Made by a program: the position numbers and the translations under genes. The notes beneath the pieces were generated by a model. The model worked only from the letters and a program-made list of their open reading frames with translations, was not told the origin of the DNA and ran no database searches. Below, in pieces: positions 1 through 8,183 of a DNA stretch of 56,913 nucleotides. The DNA comes from Beijerinckiaceae bacterium (lineage in GTDB: Bacteria; Pseudomonadota; Alphaproteobacteria; Rhizobiales; Beijerinckiaceae). Every line of letters begins with the position of its first letter. Within the stretch, counting starts at the first letter, position 1. The stretch lies in assembly GCA_947452005.1 (NCBI GenBank), contig CANGBC010000012.1:1-56913 (forward strand). The letters are read 5' to 3'.

Positions 1-48
1 GCTTTTCATTTCTGAGGTATTTTTTCAACCTCTGCTGAGAAAGAATTA

Positions 49-411
49 TTACTTCCACTTCACTGGCGCAGACGCTTGGCAGGACGTTATTCCAGTAACG
101 CCGTTACGGCCCATCGAAAAACGAATACGCTGCTCGTTAACAGGCTCGATCTTCTTGCGTCTGCGGTCAGCTACATCCCAAGCTATTGTGGTCAACGCTG
201 ATTTGCAGGCTGTAGCGACTGCGCTGCTTTCGGGGATGAACTGGTAACGAGAGTAGTTCACAGTGACGATAAAACCGTCTCCCGTATCCTCGACCGCATA
301 CTCTGTGTCTTTATCGTAGGCGGCCATTGGAGCCACCGTATAGGATACAGGCGTGGCACATCCCCCAGCGAGCATAAAAAGGCAAACGGATAGATAATGG
401 CGCAAGGACAA
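49..411 (-). CDS. small lipoprotein, function unknown
   Basis: This encodes a 120-residue protein with a short hydrophobic leader and a lipobox (LAGGC, Cys18), so it is probably exported and lipid-anchored. The mature part has two further cysteines (near residues 69 and 111) that could form a disulfide. The start is TTG, preceded by a GGGAGAG-like ribosome binding site; an ATG start is not available in frame. I do not recognise the family. It lies in the segment bounded by the tRNA 3'-end copy at 1805-1832, so it may be cargo of an integrated element rather than core genome. Confidence 0.6.
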   Translation of the reverse strand: MSLRHYLSVCLFMLAGGCATPVSYTVAPMAAYDKDTEYAVEDTGDGFIVTVNYSRYQFIPESSAVATACKSALTTIAWDVADRRRKKIEPVNEQRIRFSMGRNGVTGITSCQASAPVKWK

Positions 412-906
412 CGCAGCTCTCCCTACTAGTGTTCTTTGATGGAAAGCCTAGCCTTGGCCTTGAGGCTTATCAAGAAACGAATGGGTTGCGACCCCTACCA
501 CTAACACCAAGACCCCTTGGTCGAGCGACTGCCACCAATAAATGGAGCACGTTCACTAAGCCAAACAAAGGACGAAACCAGATCTGCCCCAACAGCCTAC
601 TATTACAGAAAAAGCTTTCGCCACTGGGCAACAGGTCCCACTAACAGCGAGACACTTTCCGCTCATTTTGAGCTAGCACTAGGCTCCAAAAGACGATCTC
701 AGAGTCAGATCAATTACTTAACCAAAAGAGGCCTCTCAGATGGCTCAGGGCGGGGTATTTGCGCCCGTTGGTGCAGCCTACCCAAGAGCGCCAAGGGCCG
801 CTGGCGACTCTCTAATGAGCTAATAGACCCCTTCAAAACCCCTTAGGCCTAGACTGCTTGACCCCTGTTAGCAGCGGGGCAAACACGCTTAAAAAATGGA
901 CTATCC
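412..906. other. gene-poor stretch, nothing recognised
   Basis: This stretch of about 500 bases separates the lipoprotein gene from the ParB-like gene. Open frames exist (for example 517-846 on the plus strand from a TTG), but the translations are low in hydrophobic pattern, have no family resemblance and no convincing ribosome binding site. I see no tRNA, terminator or clear repeat. It probably contains the promoter of the ParB-like gene, although no good -35/-10 pair stands out. Confidence 0.4.
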
Positions 907-1614
907 ATGACCAAAATAAACGACACCCCGACTACGATCGAGCACGTCAAAATCAGCCAGATCGTTCGCTACCCCGACTTTCAAGTTCGCAATTCAATCA
1001 AACCAGCTAACGTTAAACGCTATGCCGACCTCTTAAAAGCCGGGGTCAAACTCGCCCCCGTTGTCTTGGCAAGGTGCGACGGAATGCTGCTACTGGTCGA
1101 TGGCTGGCATCGATTGGCCGCGATGGATCAGCTTGAACAATCCTATACCGAGGCAATGATCGTAGATTGCAGCAAACAAAGAGCACAATGGCTGGCAGCA
1201 GAGGCAAACCTCAAACACGGAGTACAATTGAAAACCAGTGAGTATCGGAACGTCTTTAAAGCCTATGTCAGTACTCGCCAGCACATAGTGGGCAAAAGTC
1301 GCATCAAGTCCTACAGGGACATAGGCATCGAGATTGGCAAACCCCACACTACCATACGTAATTGGATGCTGAAGGACTTCCCTGAGATTGCCAAAAGAAT
1401 GGGGGCGGAAGAGCCAGTGGGGTCAGGCGGCCTTAGGGCGGCAACAGCACCGCAAATCGAACCCGCCACAGAATGCCTCAAATCGCTAAACACCCTGTTT
1501 CAATCGTCAACTGATCCAGAGTACCGAGGAACGGTCATACTTGCGGTGAGAGAAATGCTCTCGGACATGGAGGCAAGTGGCGGCTGGCGCGCTCCTCCGC
1601 CGCCTACATTTTGA
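907..1614 (+). CDS. ParB/sulfiredoxin-like domain protein
   Basis: The 235-residue product has a ParB N-terminal-type domain at about residues 11-90, including the signature DGWHRLAA at 65-72 (counterpart of the ParB G-E/W-R-R-hydrophobic nucleotide pocket). A helix-turn-helix-like segment follows at about 135-160 (SYRDIGIEIGKPHTTIRNW). There is no ParA next to it, so chromosome partitioning is unlikely. Stand-alone proteins of this kind are common in phages, plasmids and integrative elements, where they act as DNA-binding regulators. The C-terminal 70 residues are not recognised. Its position just inside the tRNA 3'-end copy supports a mobile-element origin. Confidence 0.75.
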   Translation: MTKINDTPTTIEHVKISQIVRYPDFQVRNSIKPANVKRYADLLKAGVKLAPVVLARCDGMLLLVDGWHRLAAMDQLEQSYTEAMIVDCSKQRAQWLAAEANLKHGVQLKTSEYRNVFKAYVSTRQHIVGKSRIKSYRDIGIEIGKPHTTIRNWMLKDFPEIAKRMGAEEPVGSGGLRAATAPQIEPATECLKSLNTLFQSSTDPEYRGTVILAVREMLSDMEASGGWRAPPPPTF

Positions 1615-1980
1615 CAGGAGTTCAATTTGAACGCTTACAAGCAACGTAGAGTGCCAAAAATCCCTGCCTTGCAATGAGGAGGCGCTGCTTGCCGAAGGAG
1701 TTTTTAAGAATGAAAACTTGAAAAATCACCCACGGGACTGCTACACAATGAAAATGATAGCTGAAAAAATATAACGAATTATCATATACTTAGATAAAAT
1801 CATCGAGAGTTCAATCCTCTCTGGCAGCACCATTTATCCTTCGTCCGCGCCCCTTGAGAATGCCAAACGGTCGCGCGCAGTGATGGTCAAAAGGCACGCC
1901 TTCCCTCCCACCCCCTACGCCTGTAAAACCCTCTCCAAGGGAATCGCACGCAACAAACAGGATTCCACGCAGGAGGAACC
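1615..1980. other. intergenic junction between element and chromosome
   Basis: This gap holds the AT-rich end of the putative element (about 1720-1800, with ATGATA and TATCAT half-sites flanking a core near 1752-1785), then the tRNA 3'-end copy, then GC-richer sequence typical of the rest of the window up to the DoxX ribosome binding site. No gene is seen in it. The change in base composition falls at the tRNA fragment. Confidence 0.5.
1805..1832 (+). repeat. tRNA 3'-end fragment, probable att site
   Basis: The bases form a complete T arm (stem GAGAG/CTCTC around the loop TTCAATC), the 3' acceptor strand TGGCAGC, the discriminator A and CCA. Upstream sequence is AT-rich and cannot fold into the rest of a tRNA, so only the 3' end is present. 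This is the usual footprint of a tyrosine-integrase element that inserted at a tRNA gene and left a duplicated 3' end. The parent should start GCTGCCA; a threonine tRNA is my best guess but is not certain. The other attachment site lies outside the window, before base 1. Confidence 0.72.
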
Positions 1981-2442
1981 ATGAAATTCGACAAAGAACC
2001 CGCGCTCTTCTTTCCCAAGCTGGCGCGTTTCTATGATTTTGCAGTGCCCTTTTCGTGGGTTGTTGTGCGCTTTGGCGTGGGCTGGGTGCTGGCCGTCCAT
2101 GGCTATGGCAAGGTCATGCGTGGCATGGAAGCCCAGACCAAGCAGCTCAATGTCACCATCCCCTATCTGGCGGACTTCAACTTTCCGCTGTCCTTCTTCC
2201 TGACCTTTGTCGAGGGTCTCGGCGGCGTGTGCATTATGCTCGGCCTGTTCACGCGCTTCTTTGCGGCTGCGAACGCCATTGAAATGGCTTTCCTGACCTT
2301 CGTTGTCTATTGGGGCAATGGCTTTGGCTGGCTGTCCAAGGGTTACGAATACACGCTGATGTGGGGCATTTTGTGCTTCGCCATTGCGCTGCGCGGCGGC
2401 GGACCCTGGTCAGCCGACCGGTTGCTGGGCAAGGAGCTCTGA
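1981..2442 (+). CDS. DoxX family membrane protein
   Basis: The 153-residue protein has four predicted membrane segments and the DoxX pattern: a first helix with RFGVGWVLAVHGYGK, then a glycine-rich helix FVEGLGGVCIMLGLFTRFFA, then two more helices. Members of the family are inner-membrane proteins linked to redox balance or quinone and thiosulfate metabolism; the role of this one cannot be told from sequence. A strong AGGAGGA site sits about 5 bases before the ATG. The gene is monocistronic and ends at a strong hairpin terminator. Confidence 0.85.
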   Translation: MKFDKEPALFFPKLARFYDFAVPFSWVVVRFGVGWVLAVHGYGKVMRGMEAQTKQLNVTIPYLADFNFPLSFFLTFVEGLGGVCIMLGLFTRFFAAANAIEMAFLTFVVYWGNGFGWLSKGYEYTLMWGILCFAIALRGGGPWSADRLLGKEL

Positions 2443-2445
2443 GAC

Positions 2446-2479
2446 AAAAAAGGGCCGGTTCATGAACCGGCCCTTTTTT
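2446..2479. terminator. bidirectional intrinsic terminator
   Basis: A stem GGGCCGGTT/AACCGGCCC (2452-2460 and 2465-2473, loop CATG) is flanked by an A tract before and a T tract after it. It can therefore stop transcription from the DoxX gene on the plus strand and from the small gene ending at 2478 on the minus strand. Confidence 0.88.
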
Positions 2480-2612
2480 ATTTGTTGATCTCGATGAGGG
2501 CGGCGGTTTGCACCGGCGCTTCGCGGTCCACATAGGCCTCGGCAGCCAACAAAGTCCCGAGGAGCACGGCAAGGCCCGCCAACAGGCCAATCGTTTCTGA
2601 ACAACGCTTCAT
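2478..2612 (-). CDS. 44-residue exported or membrane-anchored small protein
   Basis: The ATG at 2612 follows a GGAGAG site with good spacing. The product has one hydrophobic segment (residues about 8-24, GLLAGLAVLLGTLLAA) followed by a short polar tail, so it is either secreted or held by a single helix. The family is not recognised. A longer in-frame start at 2678 lacks a ribosome binding site and reads through non-coding sequence. The stop codon overlaps the T tract of the shared terminator. Confidence 0.6.
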   Translation of the reverse strand: MKRCSETIGLLAGLAVLLGTLLAAEAYVDREAPVQTAALIEINK

Positions 2613-2779
2613 CGCAATCTCTCCGCTTGAAGAGGCCAGACTAGCCGGGACCGGTTGAGGGAGCTTGACCCCGATCACCGAAACCCGACCCGATCAGGTT
2701 AACCCTGACCGGCTCTGCTGCACTGCGGAAAGATTGTGTTGGCTGCGCAAATGACCAGCAGCCTGCTGGCGCTTTAGGC

Positions 2780-3067
2780 TTAACAGCCCTCGACCAGCAC
2801 GAATTCCCCTTCGGCAGCGCCGACACGATGCTGGCGGGCGGCCTGATATTCGGGGGAATAATAATAGGCGTGGGCCTGCTCGTAGCTGTCGAATTCCATG
2901 ACCACGTTGCGTGTGCGCGCGCTGCCTTCGAGCGCTTCATGCTTGCCACCACGCACCAGCGGGCGGGCGCCAAATTTTTTCACAGCATCGGCTGTGGCCG
3001 CGGCATAACGGGCATAGGCTTCAGGATCTTTCACATCGACGCGCACGATAATATAGCCCTTGGGCAT
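2780..3067 (-). CDS. DUF1330 domain protein
   Basis: The 95-residue protein matches the DUF1330 pattern of a small ferredoxin-like alpha/beta barrel monomer: KGYIIVRVDVKDPEAYARY at the start, RGGKHEALEG in the middle, and an EFDSYEQAHAYYYSPEYQ segment. Members are cytoplasmic, usually dimeric, and of unknown catalytic role. The ATG at 3067 is preceded by AAGGAGAA; an upstream in-frame extension to 3223 has no such site and no family similarity. Confidence 0.85.
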   Translation of the reverse strand: MPKGYIIVRVDVKDPEAYARYAAATADAVKKFGARPLVRGGKHEALEGSARTRNVVMEFDSYEQAHAYYYSPEYQAARQHRVGAAEGEFVLVEGC

Positions 3068-3339
3068 TCTTGTTCTCCTTAAGCCTTGTCCACCCAGACC
3101 TTTGCAGTCTGGCTTCAGGCGACCATCGCAAGTTGGGACAATGCTCGCAAGTTTGCTTCCGCAATTGAGACCATGCGAAAGTCGATGACGAATTTGCAAC
3201 AGCGCGCGGCAAACAAAGGCCAAGCCCGTTTTCGCGCTTGTTTCGCAGCGCCAAAAGATTCACCTTGATGGTGCGCCCTTGGCGCGTTTCCTCCCCGACT
3301 TTGGCCGCCAGGCGTCTCGCCGGCGGCTTCTTTTTGGCC

Positions 3340-4041
3340 TCAGCGGAATCCGGCGACCGCCGCCACCATGCGCGCCTCAATGCCATTGAAGCCGTGATAG
3401 CCAAATGCCTCGCACGGGTCGCCCTCAGTCTCGCCACCATCCAGCCAGGTGACTCGCGCCTTGCCGCCAGCCCATGTCAGAAATGGCTCGACACCAACCG
3501 GCAGCGTCACGCGACACCCATCTTGGCGATGATGCACGATCAAGGTCGGCGGCAATTTGTCCGGTGTGCCCAGCACGCTTTGCACATTGAGCGACCGATG
3601 ACCCGATTGCGGCGTCAACATGCCTGACGTCAGCACCAGGCGATCGGGCTGCGCGCCTTTGGCAATGCCTTGCGCTGCCCGCAAGGTGCCGCGGCTCGTT
3701 CCAGCGACGATGACCGGGCGTTTGATCGCGCGCATGTAATCAACAGCGGCGCGCAGATCCGTCTCTGCATCAATGATCAAAACGGTGAAGCCACGTTTGC
3801 GAAAATCTTCGGCCGTGCGCACCAGCGAATTGCCTTTCATGCGCGCCAGACGTCCATCGGGTGTGGCGTTAATAATGCCATCGCCGCCCGGCATCAGAAT
3901 AAGGCTGGCCTGCGGAGCCTTGCGCGCCATCAGCAGAACCCGCGTGCCACCGACATCTACGGTCTCACCCTGCTGGGCAAAAGCCGACGGCGCGCCACAA
4001 AGGAAAAAAGCAAAAGCAAGAAGTGCTACGACACGCCGCAT
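3340..4041 (-). CDS. exported alpha/beta-hydrolase-like protein
   Basis: The 233-residue product starts with a cleavable signal peptide (residues 1-22, ending AFA-QQ). The mature part has the alpha/beta-hydrolase layout: strand plus PGGDG loop (51-55), a nucleophile elbow GTSRG with Ser116, and a late histidine in GYHGFNGIE near the C-terminus; an acid in DGGETEGD could complete the triad. The substrate is unknown. The start is fixed by GGAGG seven bases before the ATG at 4041. The longer frame to 4407 is not used. The gene diverges from the small secreted protein at 4133. Confidence 0.72.
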   Translation of the reverse strand: MRRVVALLAFAFFLCGAPSAFAQQGETVDVGGTRVLLMARKAPQASLILMPGGDGIINATPDGRLARMKGNSLVRTAEDFRKRGFTVLIIDAETDLRAAVDYMRAIKRPVIVAGTSRGTLRAAQGIAKGAQPDRLVLTSGMLTPQSGHRSLNVQSVLGTPDKLPPTLIVHHRQDGCRVTLPVGVEPFLTWAGGKARVTWLDGGETEGDPCEAFGYHGFNGIEARMVAAVAGFR

Positions 4042-4132
4042 GAAAACCTCCCACACCGTCAACTTCGCAAGGAACCATTCACCCCATGGCCTGTTCGGCA
4101 CGGTCTGAATGATTGACCAAAGGATGGCAAAG

Positions 4133-4426
4133 ATGAAGAGACATCTCCTTCTCGGCGCAATCGCTGCCGGTGCGCTCATCGCTGCACCCGCTTGGGCACA
4201 GGGTGTGCGCACCAACCAAAACCTTGAACCCACCTGCCAAAACACGGGTGGCGGCATGGACCCACGCTGCATTGGCGACGTCACGCCCAATACAGAGCGC
4301 GGCGCTGCTGTGAACCAGCCGCGCACCGCGCAAATGGCCCCCTCCACCAGCGCCAGCAAACCTCGCCGCAAAGCCGTTGACTGCCGCATGCGCGTCAATC
4401 GCAACAAGGCGGCGTGCCGCCACTAG
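4133..4426 (+). CDS. small secreted protein, function unknown
   Basis: The 97-residue product has a signal peptide (KRHLLLGAIAAGALIAAPAWA, cleavage after residue 22) and a short polar mature part with four cysteines that could form two disulfides. No family is recognised. The ATG at 4133 has AAGGA at the right distance; the in-frame ATG at 4109 does not. It diverges from the hydrolase gene, sharing a 90-base promoter region. Confidence 0.6.
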   Translation: MKRHLLLGAIAAGALIAAPAWAQGVRTNQNLEPTCQNTGGGMDPRCIGDVTPNTERGAAVNQPRTAQMAPSTSASKPRRKAVDCRMRVNRNKAACRH

Positions 4427-4434
4427 AGATGCAA

Positions 4435-4457
4435 TGGCCCGCCCGTGTGGCGGGCCA
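4435..4457. terminator. hairpin between convergent genes
   Basis: Perfect 9-bp stem TGGCCCGCC/GGCGGGCCA with loop CGTGT, placed between the small secreted protein gene and the convergent receptor gene. The following T tract is weak, so termination may be partial. Confidence 0.55.
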
Positions 4458-4462
4458 CATGC

Positions 4463-5494
4463 TTATTTGCCGCGCGCGATAGCCCGCAGCTCATCGAGAA
4501 TATCAGGCGCGACCGCATAGGCGTCATTCAGAATATGTTCGATTTGCGGTCCATCGATCGCCTGGATATCGGCATCTTCATGCTTGGCGTCCGACAAGAA
4601 CTCGGCGTCTTTGACCATCGTCACAAAAGCTTTTTCCAAAATTGCAACGCGGTCCTTCGGAACTTTGGGGCCCAGAACATACGGGTTGCCAATTTCTTGC
4701 TCGACAAAGGCTGTCTCCAGCAAGCGGCGCGCACGATCATCGCGCGCCAGCTCCAAAGCGCTCGGCGCGTCCGCATAATCAGGGTCACGACGCAAACCGA
4801 ATTGCACCACCACGCGGCCTTGGCCCGTCGCAATCCAGCCATTCACTTTCGATTTCACCGGCGCTGTCGCACCGCCCGCAATATGGCCATCGACTTCCGC
4901 GCGCTCAACTGCCAGCAAGCCGGCTGTTGACCCTTCATAGCCTTCCACCGGCTTGAGCTGCGAACCAAAGGTGGCATTGAGCAAGCGCGCATAAACTGAA
5001 TTGGCGGATGTAATGGCCTGCGAGCTCACGCTCACAGGGCGCGCCTTCAGATCCTGCGCATTGGTAATGCCGGATTTCGCATTGACCACCAGAATGCCGG
5101 TGTCGCGCTTGAGCGATCCGAGCCAGTGGAATTTTTCGGGGTCAAACTGCACACCATGGTCATGCAGACCATAAAGCTTGGTCATGGAAATGGTGCGCGG
5201 CAGGCCGCCGATATAAGTGCCATCTTGGGGCGCGAGATTGTAAATATAATTGGCGGCCTTGATGCCCTCGGCACCTGGCATATTCTGCACCACGACCGTG
5301 GGCTCGCCCGGAATATGGCGCGCAATATGGCGCGACAACAAACGCGCCAATTGATCATAGCCACCACCCGGCGCAGATGAGCAAATGACAAAGATCCGCT
5401 TGCCGCGATAAAAATCTTCCGCCTGAGCTGGTGTTGCCCCCGCCGCACAGATGAGTGCGAGTGCGGGCGCGACGAGACGCCATGATGCGACCAT
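4463..5494 (-). CDS. Bug/TctC-family periplasmic substrate-binding protein
   Basis: The 343-residue product has a signal peptide (about 1-25) and the Bug-family pattern: FYRGKRIFVICSSAPGGGYD at the ligand loop, ARHIPGEPTVVVQNMPGAEG, then YNLAPQDGT. Such receptors deliver carboxylates to tripartite tricarboxylate transporters. No TctA/TctB membrane genes are present in the window, so it is an orphan receptor or works with a distant transporter. The ATG at 5494 follows AGGGAGGGGAG. It lies downstream of the two-cupin gene, separated by a terminator, and resembles the divergent receptor at 7049. Confidence 0.85.
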   Translation of the reverse strand: MVASWRLVAPALALICAAGATPAQAEDFYRGKRIFVICSSAPGGGYDQLARLLSRHIARHIPGEPTVVVQNMPGAEGIKAANYIYNLAPQDGTYIGGLPRTISMTKLYGLHDHGVQFDPEKFHWLGSLKRDTGILVVNAKSGITNAQDLKARPVSVSSQAITSANSVYARLLNATFGSQLKPVEGYEGSTAGLLAVERAEVDGHIAGGATAPVKSKVNGWIATGQGRVVVQFGLRRDPDYADAPSALELARDDRARRLLETAFVEQEIGNPYVLGPKVPKDRVAILEKAFVTMVKDAEFLSDAKHEDADIQAIDGPQIEHILNDAYAVAPDILDELRAIARGK

Positions 5495-5523
5495 GCTCCC
5501 CTCCCTTGTTTGATTTTTTTTAT

Positions 5524-5552
5524 GAAAAAAGGGGCCCGCTGATGCGAGCCCC
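5524..5552 (-). terminator. intrinsic terminator after the cupin gene
   Basis: Minus-strand hairpin (arms GGGGC..CGC and GCG..GCCCC at 5531-5552, loop ATCA) followed on that strand by a run of six T. It separates the cupin gene from the receptor gene that follows. Confidence 0.75.
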
Positions 5553-5565
5553 TTCTTGATATTTT

Positions 5566-6762
5566 TTAAACGGCCGGGCCGATGGACTTCGGTGTGTAGA
5601 TAGGGCCGGTAATCGTGCTCATATCGAGCGCGCGCAGTTTGGGCTCATCGAAAATATCGGCCATGTCGGACTTCACGCCCGTCTTGTCGATGGCATCCAA
5701 CCATTTGCGATGGATACGCGGATCCTGATCTTCATATTCCACCTGGCGTCCACCCTGCTGGATCGACAGCGAGCCAAAGCCTTCGGCCGAGCGCTTGCGC
5801 AGCGAGATGAAGGGATAGCGACGCGAACCCATGGAGCAGGCGACATAGCGTGCCGTATCTGCACAAGTGTTGAAGTGCTGATGGAACATCCAGAAAGGCG
5901 GCACATACATAATGCCATGACGCCATGGGATTTCGACGAATTTCTCGTCGCCTTCATGCCACAACAGCGAATAGCCTTCGCCTGACACGGCGTGCACATG
6001 CGTGCCCGCTGCATGGCGATGCGCCTTCTTGTAGCGGCCAATCGGAATTTCCGACGTGTGCGAATGCATGGTGGAATCAGCCAGCACGAAGGAGACGTTC
6101 TTCGAGCCCTTGCCGCGCTCACCCAGATCGTAAAGCTTGAAGCCGGTCAGATCGGGAACGAAATTGGTTTCCCACAAATTGAGCTTGGCCTTGCCATCGC
6201 CGCGCACAACTTCGAGATGCTCGCCTTCGCCCTGGAACTGATTGGCGACACCGGCGCGCTCTGGGAATTTGCACGGGTTGTTAAAGACGAAATCTTCATT
6301 GTGATAAAGATTGAGCGTCAGCGGCGCGTCATGGGTGACGGAAATGCGCGCGCTCTCTTTGCCCGACGAATTGAAGATCTGATATTCGCAATTGAGCGGA
6401 ATGGCGAAGAGCGCCTTCGGGCCCCATTCGAATGTGTGCTTGTCGCCAGAGGGCAGCCACACGGTCGTCGAACCAAAGCCCGACTGGATCATGAAGAAGG
6501 CTTCATAGAGATGCTTCACGGGGCGTGTCTTTTTGCCCGGCAGCACTTCGATCAGATAATTGGCCATAAAGTCGCCGCGGCCATGCGCGTGATTGAAACA
6601 GCCCTTGGCATCATACCAATCCCAGGCCTTGGTCTCGACGGCGAGCAGATCGAAACCAAAATCCTCATGCACGGGGATGTTCTGCTTCGCCACCCAGTCC
6701 AGATAAGGCTCGACCAGGTAACGGCCATCAAGCTGTTCCTGCGGGGTTGGGGTGTCACTCAT
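5566..6762 (-). CDS. two-cupin dioxygenase-like protein
   Basis: The 398-residue cytoplasmic protein resembles the gentisate 1,2-dioxygenase group of bicupins. The N-terminal half has EAFFMIQSGFGSTTVWLPSGDKHTFEWGP; the C-terminal half has the metal motif HRHAAGTHVHAVSGEGYS, with histidines spaced for Fe(II) binding, and a later FHQHFN. Ring-cleaving activity is possible, but the substrate is not readable and some relatives are uncharacterised. It lies between two Bug-type receptors, one on each strand, suggesting uptake and breakdown of an aromatic or other carboxylate. It is terminated by the hairpin at 5524-5552. Confidence 0.75.
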   Translation of the reverse strand: MSDTPTPQEQLDGRYLVEPYLDWVAKQNIPVHEDFGFDLLAVETKAWDWYDAKGCFNHAHGRGDFMANYLIEVLPGKKTRPVKHLYEAFFMIQSGFGSTTVWLPSGDKHTFEWGPKALFAIPLNCEYQIFNSSGKESARISVTHDAPLTLNLYHNEDFVFNNPCKFPERAGVANQFQGEGEHLEVVRGDGKAKLNLWETNFVPDLTGFKLYDLGERGKGSKNVSFVLADSTMHSHTSEIPIGRYKKAHRHAAGTHVHAVSGEGYSLLWHEGDEKFVEIPWRHGIMYVPPFWMFHQHFNTCADTARYVACSMGSRRYPFISLRKRSAEGFGSLSIQQGGRQVEYEDQDPRIHRKWLDAIDKTGVKSDMADIFDEPKLRALDMSTITGPIYTPKSIGPAV

Positions 6763-7048
6763 GGTGGCTGCCTTCTTTCTTTTTGCTTAGCCGCGCTTGG
6801 GGCGCCTGTGGGGCGCTTATGGGGCATGCGACTCTTTGGCCAGAACTAGCGCTAGACTAAAGTCACATCTTCAAAAGGTAAATATCGGGGAGGCTGGCCA
6901 AACGACTGCCTCCCCGCCAAATAGGGGTGCGGTTGACAGGCCGAGCCATTTTCCCCGACCATGCTGCCACTTCCGGCCACGCCCGAGCAGATTGGGCGCA
7001 ATGACAAAAAGGGCCGGGTTCGAGGAAATGACCGGGAGACTTTCAGAC

Positions 7049-8071
7049 ATGGCTTTCGCTTCACGGCTTCTGGCCGCAGGCGCTCTGGCTGCCGCAGCAG
7101 CCCTCGCGCAGACCCCCGCGCAGGCGCAATCGGGTGATTTTTACGCTGGCAAGACCCTGACCATGATCATCGGCTTTGGACCGGGTGGCGGCTATGATCT
7201 GTGGGGCCGCACGGTCGTGCGCCATATCGTCAATCATCTGCCCGGCAAGCCCACAGGCGTGCCGCAGAACATGCCGGGCGCTGGCAGCTATGCAGCCGCC
7301 GCCAATATTTACAATATTGCGCCCAAGGACGGCACGGTGATGGCGATCATCGCGCGTGACGCAGCGCTTGGCCCATTGACGGGTGCGGAAGGTGCGCGTT
7401 TCGATCCACTGAAGATTAACTGGATCGGCACACCGACCACCGAAACCAATGTCTGCATCGCGCGCACGGGTGCCGATGTGCAGACCGTGGACGACATCTA
7501 CAAGAAGACCCTGATTGTGGGCGACACGGGGGCTGGCACCGGCACGCGCTCTTATCCCAAAGCGCTCACTGAATTGCTTGGCATGAAGTTCAAGCTGATC
7601 GCTGGCTTCCCGTCTTCCTCTGATGTGTTTCTGGCGATGGAGCGCGGCGAGGTTGACGGCATTTGCGAGTCGCTCGACAGCGTGAAGGGCAAGCGTCCGG
7701 ACTGGATCCCCAACAACAAGGTGAAAATCCTGTTCCAGGGCGGCGTTGAGCCGAGCCATGAATTGCAGGGGGTTCCCTTCATCAATGATCTTGCCAAGAC
7801 CGACCAGCAGAAGCAGGAAATCACCTTCCTCTACGCAGGCCAAGGCATTGGTCGCCCGTTTGTTGCCCCTCCCGGCCTCACACCCGAGCGCCTCGCCATG
7901 CTGCGTAAGGCGTTTATGGAAACGATGAAGGATCCAGATTTCCTGGCCGACGCCAAGCGTCAGAAGCTCGATGTTGATCCTGAAGATGGCGAACATCTGG
8001 AAAAACTGATCCGCCAGATTTACGCGACGCCCAAGCCGATCGTCGACAAGATTGGCGAGCTGATCAAGTAA
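7049..8071 (+). CDS. Bug/TctC-family periplasmic substrate-binding protein
   Basis: The 340-residue product has a signal peptide (cleavage after AQAQ, about residue 26) and a Bug ligand loop (FYAGKTLTMIIGFGPGGGYD) followed by NHLPGKPTGVPQNMPGAGS and YNIAPKDGT. It differs from the receptor at 4463 in carrying two cysteines (NVCIAR and DGICES) that may pair. The ATG at 7049 has GGGAG 10 bases upstream; an in-frame ATG at 7028 would add seven residues. The 286-base gap upstream is shared with the divergent cupin gene and probably holds both promoters. No membrane component of a transporter is adjacent. Confidence 0.85.
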   Translation: MAFASRLLAAGALAAAAALAQTPAQAQSGDFYAGKTLTMIIGFGPGGGYDLWGRTVVRHIVNHLPGKPTGVPQNMPGAGSYAAAANIYNIAPKDGTVMAIIARDAALGPLTGAEGARFDPLKINWIGTPTTETNVCIARTGADVQTVDDIYKKTLIVGDTGAGTGTRSYPKALTELLGMKFKLIAGFPSSSDVFLAMERGEVDGICESLDSVKGKRPDWIPNNKVKILFQGGVEPSHELQGVPFINDLAKTDQQKQEITFLYAGQGIGRPFVAPPGLTPERLAMLRKAFMETMKDPDFLADAKRQKLDVDPEDGEHLEKLIRQIYATPKPIVDKIGELIK

Positions 8072-8094
8072 AGCCACGCCACACACCACGCGCC

Positions 8095-8132
8095 GTCATT
8101 GCACAGCGAGGCTGAGCCTCGCATGCATTGAC
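8095..8132. repeat. short relative of the GTCATTGC palindromic repeat
   Basis: The stretch begins GTCATTGC and ends GCATTGAC, enclosing a perfect hairpin GCGAGGC/GCCTCGC (8106-8122). Its ends match those of the four longer palindromes at 32402, 35805, 40913 and 55960, but the inner AGCAATCCAG segment is missing. It may also act as a terminator for the receptor gene ending at 8071. Confidence 0.5.
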
Positions 8133-8183
8133 GGTGGGTGGCGGCGATGGAACCCCCTTGGCAGAGGTTCATTCTGTTGCCTT

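Noticed and set aside
517..846. 109-codon plus-strand frame before the ParB-like gene
   Set aside because: TTG start without a ribosome binding site, no family resemblance and no hydrophobic or domain pattern; treated as part of the gene-poor stretch.
3068..3339. Possible gene or extended C-terminus in the gap before the hydrolase
   Set aside because: Minus-strand translation in another frame looks vaguely protein-like, but no start, site or family supports a gene or frameshift.
7061..8089. 342-codon minus-strand frame opposite the second Bug receptor
   Set aside because: Long antisense frame in GC-rich sequence; the plus-strand frame has signal peptide, ribosome binding site and family motifs.
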